This document shows positions 22,404 to 31,587 of a DNA stretch of 64,000 nucleotides, one piece after another (the first letter of the stretch is position 1; each line of letters opens with the position of its first letter). The DNA comes from Tubulanus polymorphus (taxonomy: Eukaryota > Nemertea > Palaeonemertea > Tubulaniformes > Tubulanidae): contig NC_134025.1 of NCBI RefSeq assembly GCF_964204645.1, positions 18,756,001 through 18,820,000 on the forward strand, written 5' to 3'. Both the position numbers and the translations under genes were made by a program. The notes below the pieces were generated by a model, which made no database searches, was not told the origin of the DNA, and saw only the letters and a list, made by a program, of their open reading frames with translations.

Positions 22404-23978
22404 GTGTATCATATAAATATGCTAAAACTTTATGTCGAAAGGGAACCAAACTGTGGATCAGTTGGAGTTGCAAATGTATCTGTTATTACATGCTCTACGT
22501 CAGAGGACGAAGTAAGTGATGACTTAATTGAATCCCTTTGTCCAACAGTTAAATCTAGTGAAACCCTAGATGATGTTAAGTTTGGTTCAGATCTGAGCCC
22601 TGATCAAGTGGTGTTAGCCAAACAAACTTTGACCGAGTTTACTGATATATTAACTGATTTGCCTGGTAAGACTGATGTTGTTCAGCATAACATTGTTTTA
22701 ACTACGGAAAAACCTATCCGTACCAAACAGTATCCTCTTCCATTTAAGTCGCAGGATATATTGGAGAATGAGATCGTGAAAATGGAAAAGTTAGGTATTA
22801 TAGAGGATTCATATTCTCCATATTGCTCTGCATTATTATTGGTAAAGAAACCTGATGGAACGAATAGGGTATGCATTGATTTCCGCCCTATTAATCGTGT
22901 CACAGTATTCGATGCCGAGCCCATGGGAGACCCGGAGTTGCTCTTCACGAACCTAGCTGGTGCGAAGTATTTAACTCAAATCGACTTGACTAAAGGATAT
23001 TGGCAAGTACCATTACATCCTGATGCAAAAATATATACCGCTTTTGCAAGCAGCAAGGGTTTAAAACACTTCAAAATGATGCCTTTTGGGCTGGTCAACG
23101 CTGGGGCTACATTCAATCGATTAGTTCGGCAGGTCATCAGCGGTTTATCATGTGTAAGTAATTTTGTAGATAACATTATCGTCGCAACGAAAGAAACCTG
23201 GGAACATCATTTGTCCGTCATTGTAAGCCTATTTATTCGCCTGCGAAAAGCTGGTCTTACAGCTAGACCTAGCAAGTGTGAGGTAGGGTTTTCTAAGTTA
23301 CCATGTTTAGGATTTGTTGTAGGTCAAGGTTCGTTAGAACTTAATGCAGAGAAAGTGGAACCTGTTATTCGGGCACAACGCCCAGTAACGAAAAAACAGG
23401 TAAGATCGTTTATTGGAATGGTTTCATTTTACGCACGATTTATACCAGATTATGCTATGATTGCCACACCTTTAACGAATCTTACACGTAAAGGTGAGCC
23501 AAATAAGGTGATTTGGGGCCCAGAAGAATATAGAGCATTTGAGACTCTTAAAAAAGCTCTTTGTTCAAGCCCCATACTTAAATTACCAGACTTGGAGAAA
23601 GTTTTCATTTTGCGCACCGATGCTTCTGATATAGCGCTTGGCGCAGTACTCTTACAGGAAAGTAATGAGGTCAAATTCCCTATCTGTTACGCCAGTAGGA
23701 AGTTAAAGCCCAGTGAAAAGAATTATGCTGTCATAGAAAAAGAGTGTCTGGCCATCATATGGGCAATTAAGAAGTTTGAGCGATATCTATATCTATCTCA
23801 GTTTATTTTAGAAACTGATCACCAGCCACTTATTTACCTCAATCGTTCGAAAGTGAGCAATACACGACTTATGCGATGGGCACTAACTTTGCAACAATTT
23901 CAATTCACTGTTAGGGCTATTAAAGGTTCTGAAAATGTTGGAGCCGATTATCTCAGTAGAATATATAGTGCTGAGTAA
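22404..23978 (+). CDS. Reverse transcriptase-RNase H section of the Gmr1-like polyprotein
   Basis: About 524 codons, open from 22386. RT shows the usual blocks: VKKPDGTNRVCIDFRPIN, TQIDLTKGYWQVPL (first catalytic Asp), FKMMPFGLVNAGATFNRLV, and FVDNIIVA at about 23164, where most relatives have [Y/F]xDD. The second Asp of that motif is Asn here. LGFVVGQG follows, then the thumb/connection QVRSFIGMVSFYARFIPDYA. RNase H starts at FILRTDASDIALGAVL and includes IEKECLAIIWAIKKFERYL and TDHQPL. The stop is at 23976-23978 with no integrase or chromodomain downstream. The Asn may be lineage-typical or inactivating. Confidence 0.92.
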   Translation: MYHINMLKLYVEREPNCGSVGVANVSVITCSTSEDEVSDDLIESLCPTVKSSETLDDVKFGSDLSPDQVVLAKQTLTEFTDILTDLPGKTDVVQHNIVLTTEKPIRTKQYPLPFKSQDILENEIVKMEKLGIIEDSYSPYCSALLLVKKPDGTNRVCIDFRPINRVTVFDAEPMGDPELLFTNLAGAKYLTQIDLTKGYWQVPLHPDAKIYTAFASSKGLKHFKMMPFGLVNAGATFNRLVRQVISGLSCVSNFVDNIIVATKETWEHHLSVIVSLFIRLRKAGLTARPSKCEVGFSKLPCLGFVVGQGSLELNAEKVEPVIRAQRPVTKKQVRSFIGMVSFYARFIPDYAMIATPLTNLTRKGEPNKVIWGPEEYRAFETLKKALCSSPILKLPDLEKVFILRTDASDIALGAVLLQESNEVKFPICYASRKLKPSEKNYAVIEKECLAIIWAIKKFERYLYLSQFILETDHQPLIYLNRSKVSNTRLMRWALTLQQFQFTVRAIKGSENVGADYLSRIYSAE

Positions 23979-24215
23979 AACTAGAAATATTAAACTATAA
24001 TGAATATAGATTATTCAAATTCTGGGTGATATTATTGTTTAAAGTGTATATTGTGTTTTTCCTTTCTTGTTCTAATACAGACCATGGATTGAACATTGTG
24101 ACAGGTTGAACATTGGTGGTGTATACAGTTTTATATTTTGATACACATGTATATTATGTTTATTGCTTATATTGCTTTAGGTCGTGGTATTAAAATTGTG
24201 GGACAATTTTCTTAT

Positions 24216-24227
24216 TGCGGGGGCATG
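24216..24227 (+). promoter_or_regulatory. Polypurine tract of the Gmr1-like element
   Basis: GCGGGGGCATG lies directly before the TGTCACG start of the 3' LTR, the position that primes plus-strand DNA synthesis. The second LTR element uses a very similar tract (AAGGGGGCATC) before TGTCACC at 31157. Confidence 0.72.
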
Positions 24228-25061
24228 TGTCACGACCTTGCATTCATAACTTCATATATTCATGCATTCTACATGCATGCATAGCTTATAGCTAGCTGTG
24301 TGTTTGTTGGGATCGGCGCACCTTTCTCAATGTGACCATTCAACCCTAGCGGTCAATTCTATATAAGATTTGGTTTAAGCGTCGTTTCACTAGACACGAC
24401 AAACCCGTCCAGCTGTTAGGACACCGTATTGGGTGTAGTATAGTAACACATGTATGCTGTTCACGGGGTAAGTTAAACTATTCTAATATTCATTCTTAAT
24501 AATCATTCCAAGCAAATTGCTTAATAGATAAACCATTGTATCTTCGGATAAACCATCTTCGGATAAATCTTTGTATTATAATCAAATAACATTACAATTG
24601 AGACGCACGTTTGGTTTGCAGGGTTTATGACCCTTATAAATGTCGTAACAATAATTGTTGTTGTCTTTTAGTTTGTGAATTATATCCACTCAGATACGTC
24701 AAGTGAGTGCGTGTCTCGAAACCTCCCGTACTCAAGCTACGCCAGTTAGTGCGGTTAACGTCTGAGCGCCTGATATTTCAGTTACTAACGGACGGTCGTC
24801 AACATTCGCAATATCCTGGGAGACCCACATACGTTGATCAGTGTGCACCCATCAAGGTCACGTCTCACTCGGATACCACCACGGCTCACTACTGGAGAAG
24901 TGTGATCAAACTCTAACTCTAACTCCATTCTAATTAACTGTAGAACTTACGTTGGAATAAATTTGTAATTCGTTTTGTTTTAATTTAAGAATTCTTGTCG
25001 TCCGTTGTTGATTCTCTGCTATCGGATATCCTATTGGGGTTTTCCACGGACCCTCGTGACA
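24228..25061 (+). repeat. 3' LTR of the Gmr1-like element
   Basis: 834 bp, TGTCACG...GTGACA. A TATA-like TATATAAG lies at 24360-24367 and AATAAA at 24956-24961. Relative to the 5' LTR it lacks one copy of the duplicated 36 bp block and has a small local duplication of CTTCGGATAAA near 24541-24563. Confidence 0.92.
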
Positions 25062-26030
25062 GGGAACAATGGATGGTTTATTGATTAAATGGTGAAAGAG
25101 GCGAATAACATATGAAGAAGTCGATTCGGTGATGAGAAAAACGACCGAGCAATACTCACGTTCTTAAACCAAGTTATTAATAGACGCAACTTACTGACGA
25201 GAGAAATCCCACGATAACAAAGCCAAAATTCATTCTGATATAGAATTTTTCAATTTTGGCTTTGTTATTGTGGGATTTCTCTCGTCATCATCATACACGG
25301 ATATTGTGTATCTTCTCGTCTAACTTACTGACGTAGCTACAGCTGACCGCGCTCGCGGTCTGCAGACGTGCGTACGCAATCGGGTTTAGACGTCTGGATT
25401 GGCTCGCGCCATCACCTGGCGATTTGTTGTCAAGGTCGAGGTTGTTTATCAGCAGAATAGACATAGTTACGTAAAATGTCTGGACTACGGCATAGTGTAT
25501 ACCAGCGCCACCTGGCGAATAAGTAACAGCGAGAAAATCTGACTTGTTCCTTATTGGGAGATGAATTCTCAATAGTAACAAGTTACTTGTTCCTTATTGG
25601 GAGATGAATTCTCAATAAGTAACGAAAATTGAACCGGTAAAGACGAAAATCTGAATAAGAAACAAGGAAGAAGTAACAAGTTACTTGTTCCTTATTGGGA
25701 GATGAATTCTCAATAAGTAACGAAAACCGAATCAGACATAACATATGAAGAAGTCGATTCGTTGACGAGAAAAACGACCAAGCAATACACACGTTCTTAA
25801 ACCAAGTTATTTATAGAAGCAACTTACTGACGTAGCTACAGCTGACCGCGCTCGCGGTCGGCAGACGTGCTTACGCAATCGGGTTTAGAGTAGACATATC
25901 AGCAGAGTAGACATAGTTATGTAAAATGTCTGGGCTACGGCATAGTGTATACCAGCGCCACCTGGCGAATAAGTAATAGCGAGAAAATCTGACTTGTTCC
26001 TTATTGGGAGATGAATTCTCAATAAGTAAC
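25062..26030. repeat. Tandemly repeated composite with TTCCTTATTGGGAGATGAA palindromes
   Basis: Two long units run at about 25107-25615 and 25738-26027. Both carry CATATGAAGAAGTCGATTCG, an ACTTACTGACG block, a CGCTCGCGGTC block and a GGCGAATAAGTAA block, ending in ACTTGTTCCTTATTGGGAGATG followed by AATTCTCAATAAGTAAC. The last motif is present four times here and again, many times over, at 43030-43440. Each is part palindrome around ATTGGGAGATGAATTCTCAAT. No gene is present. Confidence 0.65.
25196..25286. mobile_element. 91 bp near-perfect hairpin insertion
   Basis: Arms of 35 bp (GACGAGAGAAATCCCACGAT... and its complement, one mismatch) face each other across a 21 bp loop. The neighbouring unit at 25740-26027 has the same flanking sequence (acttactgac) without the hairpin, so it is an insertion. 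It is probably a miniature inverted-repeat element of unknown family. Confidence 0.65.
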
Positions 26031-26690
26031 GGGTAAGCCGGGAACCAGAAGCTGGCTCCCGGTTCCCAATTCGTGTGAATATTACGGGTTCAAGGCCCGG
26101 AGCTGCAGTAGAGGGGCAGAGACCTGAAGAAAACGACGCGAACTCGATGGATTCCTTACTACAACTGTAGATATATGTTTATTTCTCACTATACAGTATT
26201 GTAGTATTGTTGCTGGGTCGCACATGTGGTCCGAATAAGCTAATCTAAATAAACTGAGTTAAGAGAGCGGTGAGAAATTATCGACAATTCGGCTCCTGAG
26301 CCGAACCAGTAGCCGGCTCCCGGTTCCCGATTCGGCTCCCGATTCAGCTCCCGATTGAAAATGATTTTGAATCGGGAGGAAATCGTCACACGCATGGTGT
26401 TAATTCAGACGTCTCGATTAGCCTGGTGGCCGAGGTCAAGGTTGCACTCATTTCAGCAGACATAGTTATGCAATTATGTTTACCTGCTGTCCGCAATAGA
26501 GTCGAATCGAATAAGTAGCCAGCTTCACATTTCGAGAGCCGAACCAGTAGCCGGCTCCCGGTTCCAAATTCGGCTCCCGATTCAAAATGGTTTTGAATCT
26601 GGAGTCGAACCAGTAGCCGGCTACCGGTTCCCGATTCGGCACCCGATTGAGCTCCCGATTCAAAATCATTTTGAATCGGGAGTTAGACAT
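26031..26690. repeat. Inverted relatives of the 9-10 kb GGGAGCC palindrome repeat
   Basis: The patches at 26035-26062, 26286-26370 and 26535-26685 repeat GGCTCCCGGTTCCCGATTCG and GATTGAAAATGATTTTGAATC. The block at 26375-26525 (GTCACACGCATGGTGTTAAT, AGACGTCTCGATTAGCCTGG, GCAATAGAGTCGAATCGAAT) is the reverse complement of 9270-9415. The two copies therefore face each other across about 17 kb that includes the retrotransposon. Confidence 0.7.
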
Positions 26691-26699
26691 TGTCATATA

Positions 26700-26842
26700 A
26701 AATAACATGTTTATGTTATTCTGTATGAATTACCCGTGTGTCATGTATGTTGTATTTTCTTATTTTAAAATTTGTATTTATTGAAATTGGGAATTTTATC
26801 CCGGAATTTCAATGTAATAAGGATCAATAAAGAATTGAATTG
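26700..26842 (+). mobile_element. LINE 3' tail
   Basis: The stretch ends in TCCCGGAATTTCAATGTAAT, then AATAAAGAATTGAATTG. A final AATAAA with a short GAATTGAATTG microsatellite is the usual 3' end of CR1/L2-like LINEs. No coding part is attached. Confidence 0.5.
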
Positions 26843-27539
26843 TCACCTAATACACATGCCATCAGAGGACGCGGAGCCGTATATGACAGCTATGCTATTA
26901 TAAATTGCTAATCTCACGAAACCTGCATACCCCTAATATCGAACATATTTTCTAAAACATTTGAATATTGAAATAATATGTTTACACATTTTCATATTGA
27001 CCGCTTGTAGCCGCTGATGAAATTCACGCCGGCCCTACACACATCGTAGATAGCTTCGTCATTCCACCAGCATCCCCACGTCAGAGTCTGACTTTTATAT
27101 CAGACTTCCGCTTCGTGTATACATCTGCCATTTAACCGAATAATCCGATTTACATATCATTTCGATTTATGCCTGCCGCTTCTGATATAATCATACATCC
27201 TTTACTATTACAATACGTGTTCTAATGATATTTAATGCAATATAACATTTCGACGTTCAAATATAGGTAATTATATAATCACATGAAGCCATTCTACATC
27301 TATGTCAATAATATTTTGCCAAATAGCTTGTATGTGTACACATAGACCTGTGACGTTTTGTACATCGATTTATGTCTGTCGTTAGTAAAATGACGCTGAA
27401 TGGTTAACATTGTTTAGGTTTCATAATGGTAACGTTTTATAAGGCGTCAAAAAATTGGGACCCATTCAATGAGGTGACATGTTTTTCTGAGCTTTGTCAA
27501 TATCAGATAATGATCTGTTAAATCAGTCCTACAGTAGGA
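26843..27539. other. Intron sequence, nothing recognised
   Basis: AT-rich DNA without a repeat or coding frame that I can name. Confidence 0.45.
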
Positions 27540-28380
27540 CAAGTGGCAATTGAAAGATTTTACAAGCATGACCTGTACAGCGCCCACTAGATATCAGATT
27601 GGGAAAATGGCTCGGCAACATTTAGCCCATGGCCAAAAATATTGACATACCAAATTTTGTCAAGAGAGAGTAAATTTGGAAAACCGCTCTATAAGCTTTT
27701 AGCCCTTATCCATAGTATCTACATACCGAGTTTCATCAACTTCTGACAACAATTGTAGGATGAATAGCGATATAAAGATTTTACAAGCCTGTATAGCGTC
27801 CCCTAAAGATCAAATTGGGAAAACGGCTCTATAACATTTTGTCTCTTGGCCTGTAGTATCTATAAACCAAGTTTTGTCAAGATCGGATTATAAGTGACAT
27901 ATTATAGGACAAGTAGCGATTTAAAGATTTTACAAGCGCCACCCGTACAGCACCCCCTAGAGTTCAAATTGGGAAAACGGCTCTATTACTTTTTAGCCCA
28001 TGGCCCGTAGTATCTACATACCAAGTTTCGTCATTATTGGACAATAATTGTAGGACAAATAGCGATTAAAAGATTTTCCAAAGGCAACCTGTACAGCGCC
28101 CCCCTAGAGATCAATTTGGGAAAACAGCTCTATAACTTTTTAGCCCTTGGCCCATAGTATCTACATACCAAGTTTTGTCAACATCAGACAATAATTGTAG
28201 GACAAGTAGCGATTTAAAGATTTTCCAAACGCCACCCTTACAGCTCGCCCCCTAGAGATCAAATTGGGAAAACGGCTCTGTAACTTTTTAGCCCTTGGCC
28301 CATATTAGCTTCATACCAAGTTTGGTCAAGATTAGAAAACTGTAGCACTAGTAGCAAATTGAAGCAAAAATTGACGGAGG
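27540..28380 (+). repeat. Tandem repeat with about 150 bp unit
   Basis: The units carry GTACAGCGCCCCCTAGAGAT, AATTGGGAAAACGGCTCTAT, AACTTTTTAGCCCTTGGCCC and TATCTACATACCAAGTTT. Successive 'cagc.ccccta' motifs at about 27575, 27793, 27946, 28094 and 28241 give spacings near 150 bp after an irregular first unit. The array runs into a purine-rich GGACGGACGAACAGGCGGAC tail. Such arrays are common tails of invertebrate transposons; the parent is unknown. Confidence 0.7.
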
Positions 28381-29387
28381 ACGGACGAACAGGCGGACGA
28401 CGACGGATAATCACCCTTACCCATCACCTTCGGTCACCGCGGAGCTAAAAAATTAATACTCCCAGTGATTTTGCCGCTGGCTTCAAACTGAGTTTAACAA
28501 TAGTGTATTTTTTTTTACCAAATGTACCAGATATTTACTACGATTAATTATTAAAGCACCGGTGAGTCGTAGGCCTAAACTAAACACGCCGAACTGATGC
28601 AGCGGAGAAAAACTGCTGTGTTGACGAGGTATGTAAATGCTGTTGTGGTGACGAGGTATCAAAATAAATGAATTTATTACTACCAGTGATTCGGCCGTGG
28701 GCTTCAACCATTCATCAATATTCTATTTTTCCTACAGTACATGCCGATCTTTACCAAATCCACAGTATATTGACAAAAAACCTGTATATAACAGATTCTT
28801 ATCCGTAAGCTGGACTCACGCCTGATATACGGAGTAAGTGTTTTCGATGCTGCGACAGATCTAGGCCGCTTTAAGTGTTTATTGAGTTGTACGCGACCTT
28901 AAGGCCTAATGTGTTTTCACTGTTTCAAACAAACAGTAAAATTGCTGCAATTATTTACGGACATTGATTGAACTTCAAACAAAATTTGCAATAAAAAATC
29001 CAGCAACAGAAGATTTGTTTCTTCACAATCCGAAAAATGAAATGGATTTTACGAATTGAATACACCAGAGACCTACCCCAGTTAAATAAGGTGTAGGAAT
29101 ACGATGTTCAGGAGGGTTGAATAGCAATAGGCCTAAGCGCCTTCTGTCAGGCCTACGCGCATACGTAGGCCTACATATAAGATTATTTTTCAAAAGTTGT
29201 TAGCATTCGTCTGAGCAGGCAGCTTTATAAACCAGATTTTTCATTTGAGTTTTTTCATCATGAAAATAAAACTGGTATTTTATTAATTCCTGATGACTTG
29301 AGTTACTACGGAGCCCAAGATGAAAAAGATCCTTTCTTCATTTGAACATATTTTGTTCGATCGAACAAAATTGATTTTGTTTGATCC
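28381..29387. other. Intron sequence with minor local duplications
   Basis: A motif CCAGTGATT..GCCG..GGCTTCAA occurs at about 28460 and 28683, and TTG.TG.TGACGAGGTAT occurs twice near 28615-28660. No gene is seen. Confidence 0.4.
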
Positions 29388-29566
29388 TAATAGCTTGTTT
29401 AGTAATCCCTGATGTAGTACCTTATCAAATGCTTTTTCGAAATCTATAAAGATGGTAAGGCGTAACAATTGAATCAAAAAACCATCTGGTCCAATCATCC
29501 ATGGTTTTTAAGTAAGCCCAATTGACTGTTTGTAGACCTTCATTTTATAAAACCGTGTTGACTGTT
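29388..29566 (-). mobile_element. LINE reverse transcriptase fragment
   Basis: On the minus strand the translation gives QHGFIK, a stop, then RSTNSQLG, corresponding to the LINE motif 'Q.GFr..rST'. After a frame change, LTIFIDFEKAFDKVLHQGLL follows. FxDFxKAFDxV is RT motif A of non-LTR elements, with the first catalytic Asp. A stop and a frameshift show it is dead. It ends six bases from the start of the truncated LTR at 29572. Confidence 0.78.
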
Positions 29567-29613
29567 GAACAGAATGGTTCATAATATTTCATATCTCTTA
29601 CTATATGAAATGC

Positions 29614-29614
<1 letters not shown>

Positions 29615-29658
<44 letters not shown>
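29615..29658 (+). repeat. (TAA)n microsatellite in the left LTR
   Basis: About 14 TAA units, also present at 31256-31303 in the right LTR, so the microsatellite belongs to the LTR itself. Confidence 0.9.
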
Positions 29659-30079
29659 GTATTAATAATGTAATATAACTTATGAATATAGTATCAATAT
29701 GTGCTTTATCGTAATCAACATGTCAGACTACTCAATATGTATTCAAAGTAATAAGCTTTAGTCAGTGCTCATCATTAATTAATTTATGTCTCTCAAACAT
29801 GTCACTAGTTGTTAGTTTGACGTCTACAACTTGTCTGACACCTAGTTCTCACATTATACTCATGATTCTGTATATAAAGACGATGTAAAGTTATGATAAT
29901 CATTCTCATTCCGGTCCCCAGCCAGCCTGCCGATACAACAACCAGCTGGTAACAGATGGGGAGAACCTGAATTTAAGTCCTCGTGACTTACACCAGTACA
30001 GATGAAGCTGTTAAACTATTGATTGTGACTGGAACGTGGACCTCACGAGAAGATCGTATTCAACTAAACCTGTGACAAG

Positions 30080-30298
30080 ATGGCCGTACAGATCGTGAAC
30101 ATTGCTGCTGTTTCAGTGGATACAATGCATAACGGTAACTTTTTGTCAGCCGAAGGTAATATAGTTGCTTCTTTGTCTCGAATTAGTGGTCAGATGAAGA
30201 TGATAGAAAATTATAGGAATTTGGATATAAGATACTACCGTACGATCAAGAAAGTTATCGCCGGTTTAAATAGTATGATTCACAATTCTTTTTTCTAG
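30080..30298 (+). CDS. Short hypothetical frame inside the second LTR element
   Basis: 72 codons from the first ATG after the left LTR leader (MAVQIVNIAAVSVDTMHNGN...). No domain is recognised. Its place, about 125 bases after the LTR, is where gag normally starts, so it may be a Gag remnant. It could equally be chance. Confidence 0.25.
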   Translation: MAVQIVNIAAVSVDTMHNGNFLSAEGNIVASLSRISGQMKMIENYRNLDIRYYRTIKKVIAGLNSMIHNSFF

Positions 30299-31255
30299 CT
30301 ATCTAGTTCCAATCAGCAAAAATCAATTTCAGTTTCATTTCGTACTATAAGTATTAGAATACGGTACACTTCTCAGAGAATATGGCTATGGTTAATTAGT
30401 CAAATTCATCTACTTACACTACAGTGCGTATCTATACTTTTTTTCGCAACAAACTATTTCGACTAAACTAAAGGTTTAATCGGCAAATTTCATTTCCACA
30501 GGTTCATATCTTTTGTTTGTTAGTATAACTGAAAAGTGAAGATGAATTGGTTAAATTTTTTATGTGGACAAATATATAATCTCAATTACACCTGACCACT
30601 TATTTTGGATGATGATCATTTTTCCTTTTGGTTGACAAGGGTAACTGTATTTGTGTTGTGTCTTTGCCTGGACACTGAGCTAAAGTCGGATGTTACATGT
30701 TACTATTATTATAACATACAATTAAGTCACAAAGCTATTTCCAGTCAGTCACCTACATATCTTCGAGACACAGAAATGCCTGCTACTTACTATCACCAAC
30801 TGATCTTCAGGATGCTATTGCTAGTAATAATGATGCTACTCAACCCGTTACTAGTTCTGTTCACGGATATTCAAATTACGATAACGATTCAGCAATTCAA
30901 CGCCGGAGATCGTCAATAGATCGCACGTTAAATTGAAATGTCAGTTCTTGTGTCGCAAGGGCAGATGAATATATCTTTCGTGAATGACTATGTATCCGGA
31001 TCACATATCCAGCCGTTAGTATACTGTGATGGGACATTTTTGCGCGGTGAAACTCAATATTGCATGTTTTCGCGGTGGAAGAAGATTTGATGAGCTTACA
31101 GCATCTACGTTTTCCGCAAATTTGGAGGACCAAATTTAATTAGACAAGGGGGCATCTGTCACCCTGTTATAAGTCACATATTTCATAATCATATATACCT
31201 ACAATTTCATATTGAATGGTTCATACTATTTCATATCTCTTACTACATGAAATGC

Positions 31256-31303
<48 letters not shown>
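31256..31303 (+). repeat. (TAA)n microsatellite in the right LTR
   Basis: About 15 TAA units, homologous to 29615-29658. Confidence 0.9.
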
Positions 31304-31587
31304 GTATTAATAATGTAATATAACTTATGAATGTTGTATCAATATGTGCTTTATCGTAATCAACATGTCAGACTACTCAATATGTATTCAAAGTAATTAG
31401 CTGTAGTCAGTGCTCATCATTAATTAATTTACGTCTCTCAAACATGTCACTAGGTGTTAGTTAATGAGTCCTGATGTACATATGAGGTTTAACTGCCTTG
31501 TTGTTCCTGATGGATGGAATCCTGTACCGCTGGTGTAAATGCTAGTTCCCCCAGCCAGCCTGCCGATACAACAACCAGCGGGTTACA

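Larger units (their letters stand above)
18458..25061 (+). mobile_element. Gmr1-like Ty3/gypsy LTR retrotransposon with copia-like pol order
   Basis: A nearly complete 6.6 kb element: 5' LTR, gag, protease, integrase, reverse transcriptase, RNase H, polypurine tract and 3' LTR, all on the plus strand. RT and RNase H are of Ty3/gypsy type, yet integrase lies before RT, the order normal for Ty1/copia. Gypsy-class elements with this order are known as the Gmr1 group, described from deuterostomes. The two LTRs are almost identical apart from small duplications, so insertion was recent. No clear 4-6 bp target duplication flanks it (only GGG on both sides). Coding is broken at three points: a stop at 20003-20005 and frame slips near 22334 and 22392. 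It sits antisense inside the TIMM9 intron. Confidence 0.9.
29572..31587 (+). mobile_element. Second LTR retroelement, non-autonomous or decayed
   Basis: Two direct repeats (29572-29954 and 31157-31587) share long blocks, including TTTCATATCTCTTACTA.ATG, ATCAATATGTGCTTTATCGT and CCAGCCAGCCTGCCGATACA. The right copy starts TGTCACCCTG after a polypurine tract and ends GGTTACA. The left copy is truncated at its 5' end. Between them are only 1.2 kb of internal sequence with no protease, RT or integrase. Two short frames remain: 30080-30298, and one ending at 30932 with an Arg-rich tail (IQRRRSSIDRTLN). It may be a deletion derivative mobilised by a relative. Confidence 0.68.

Noticed and set aside
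26086-26110. tRNA T-arm-like GGGTTCAAGGCCCGG
   Set aside because: No A box or cloverleaf could be built around it; it lies in the palindromic repeat.
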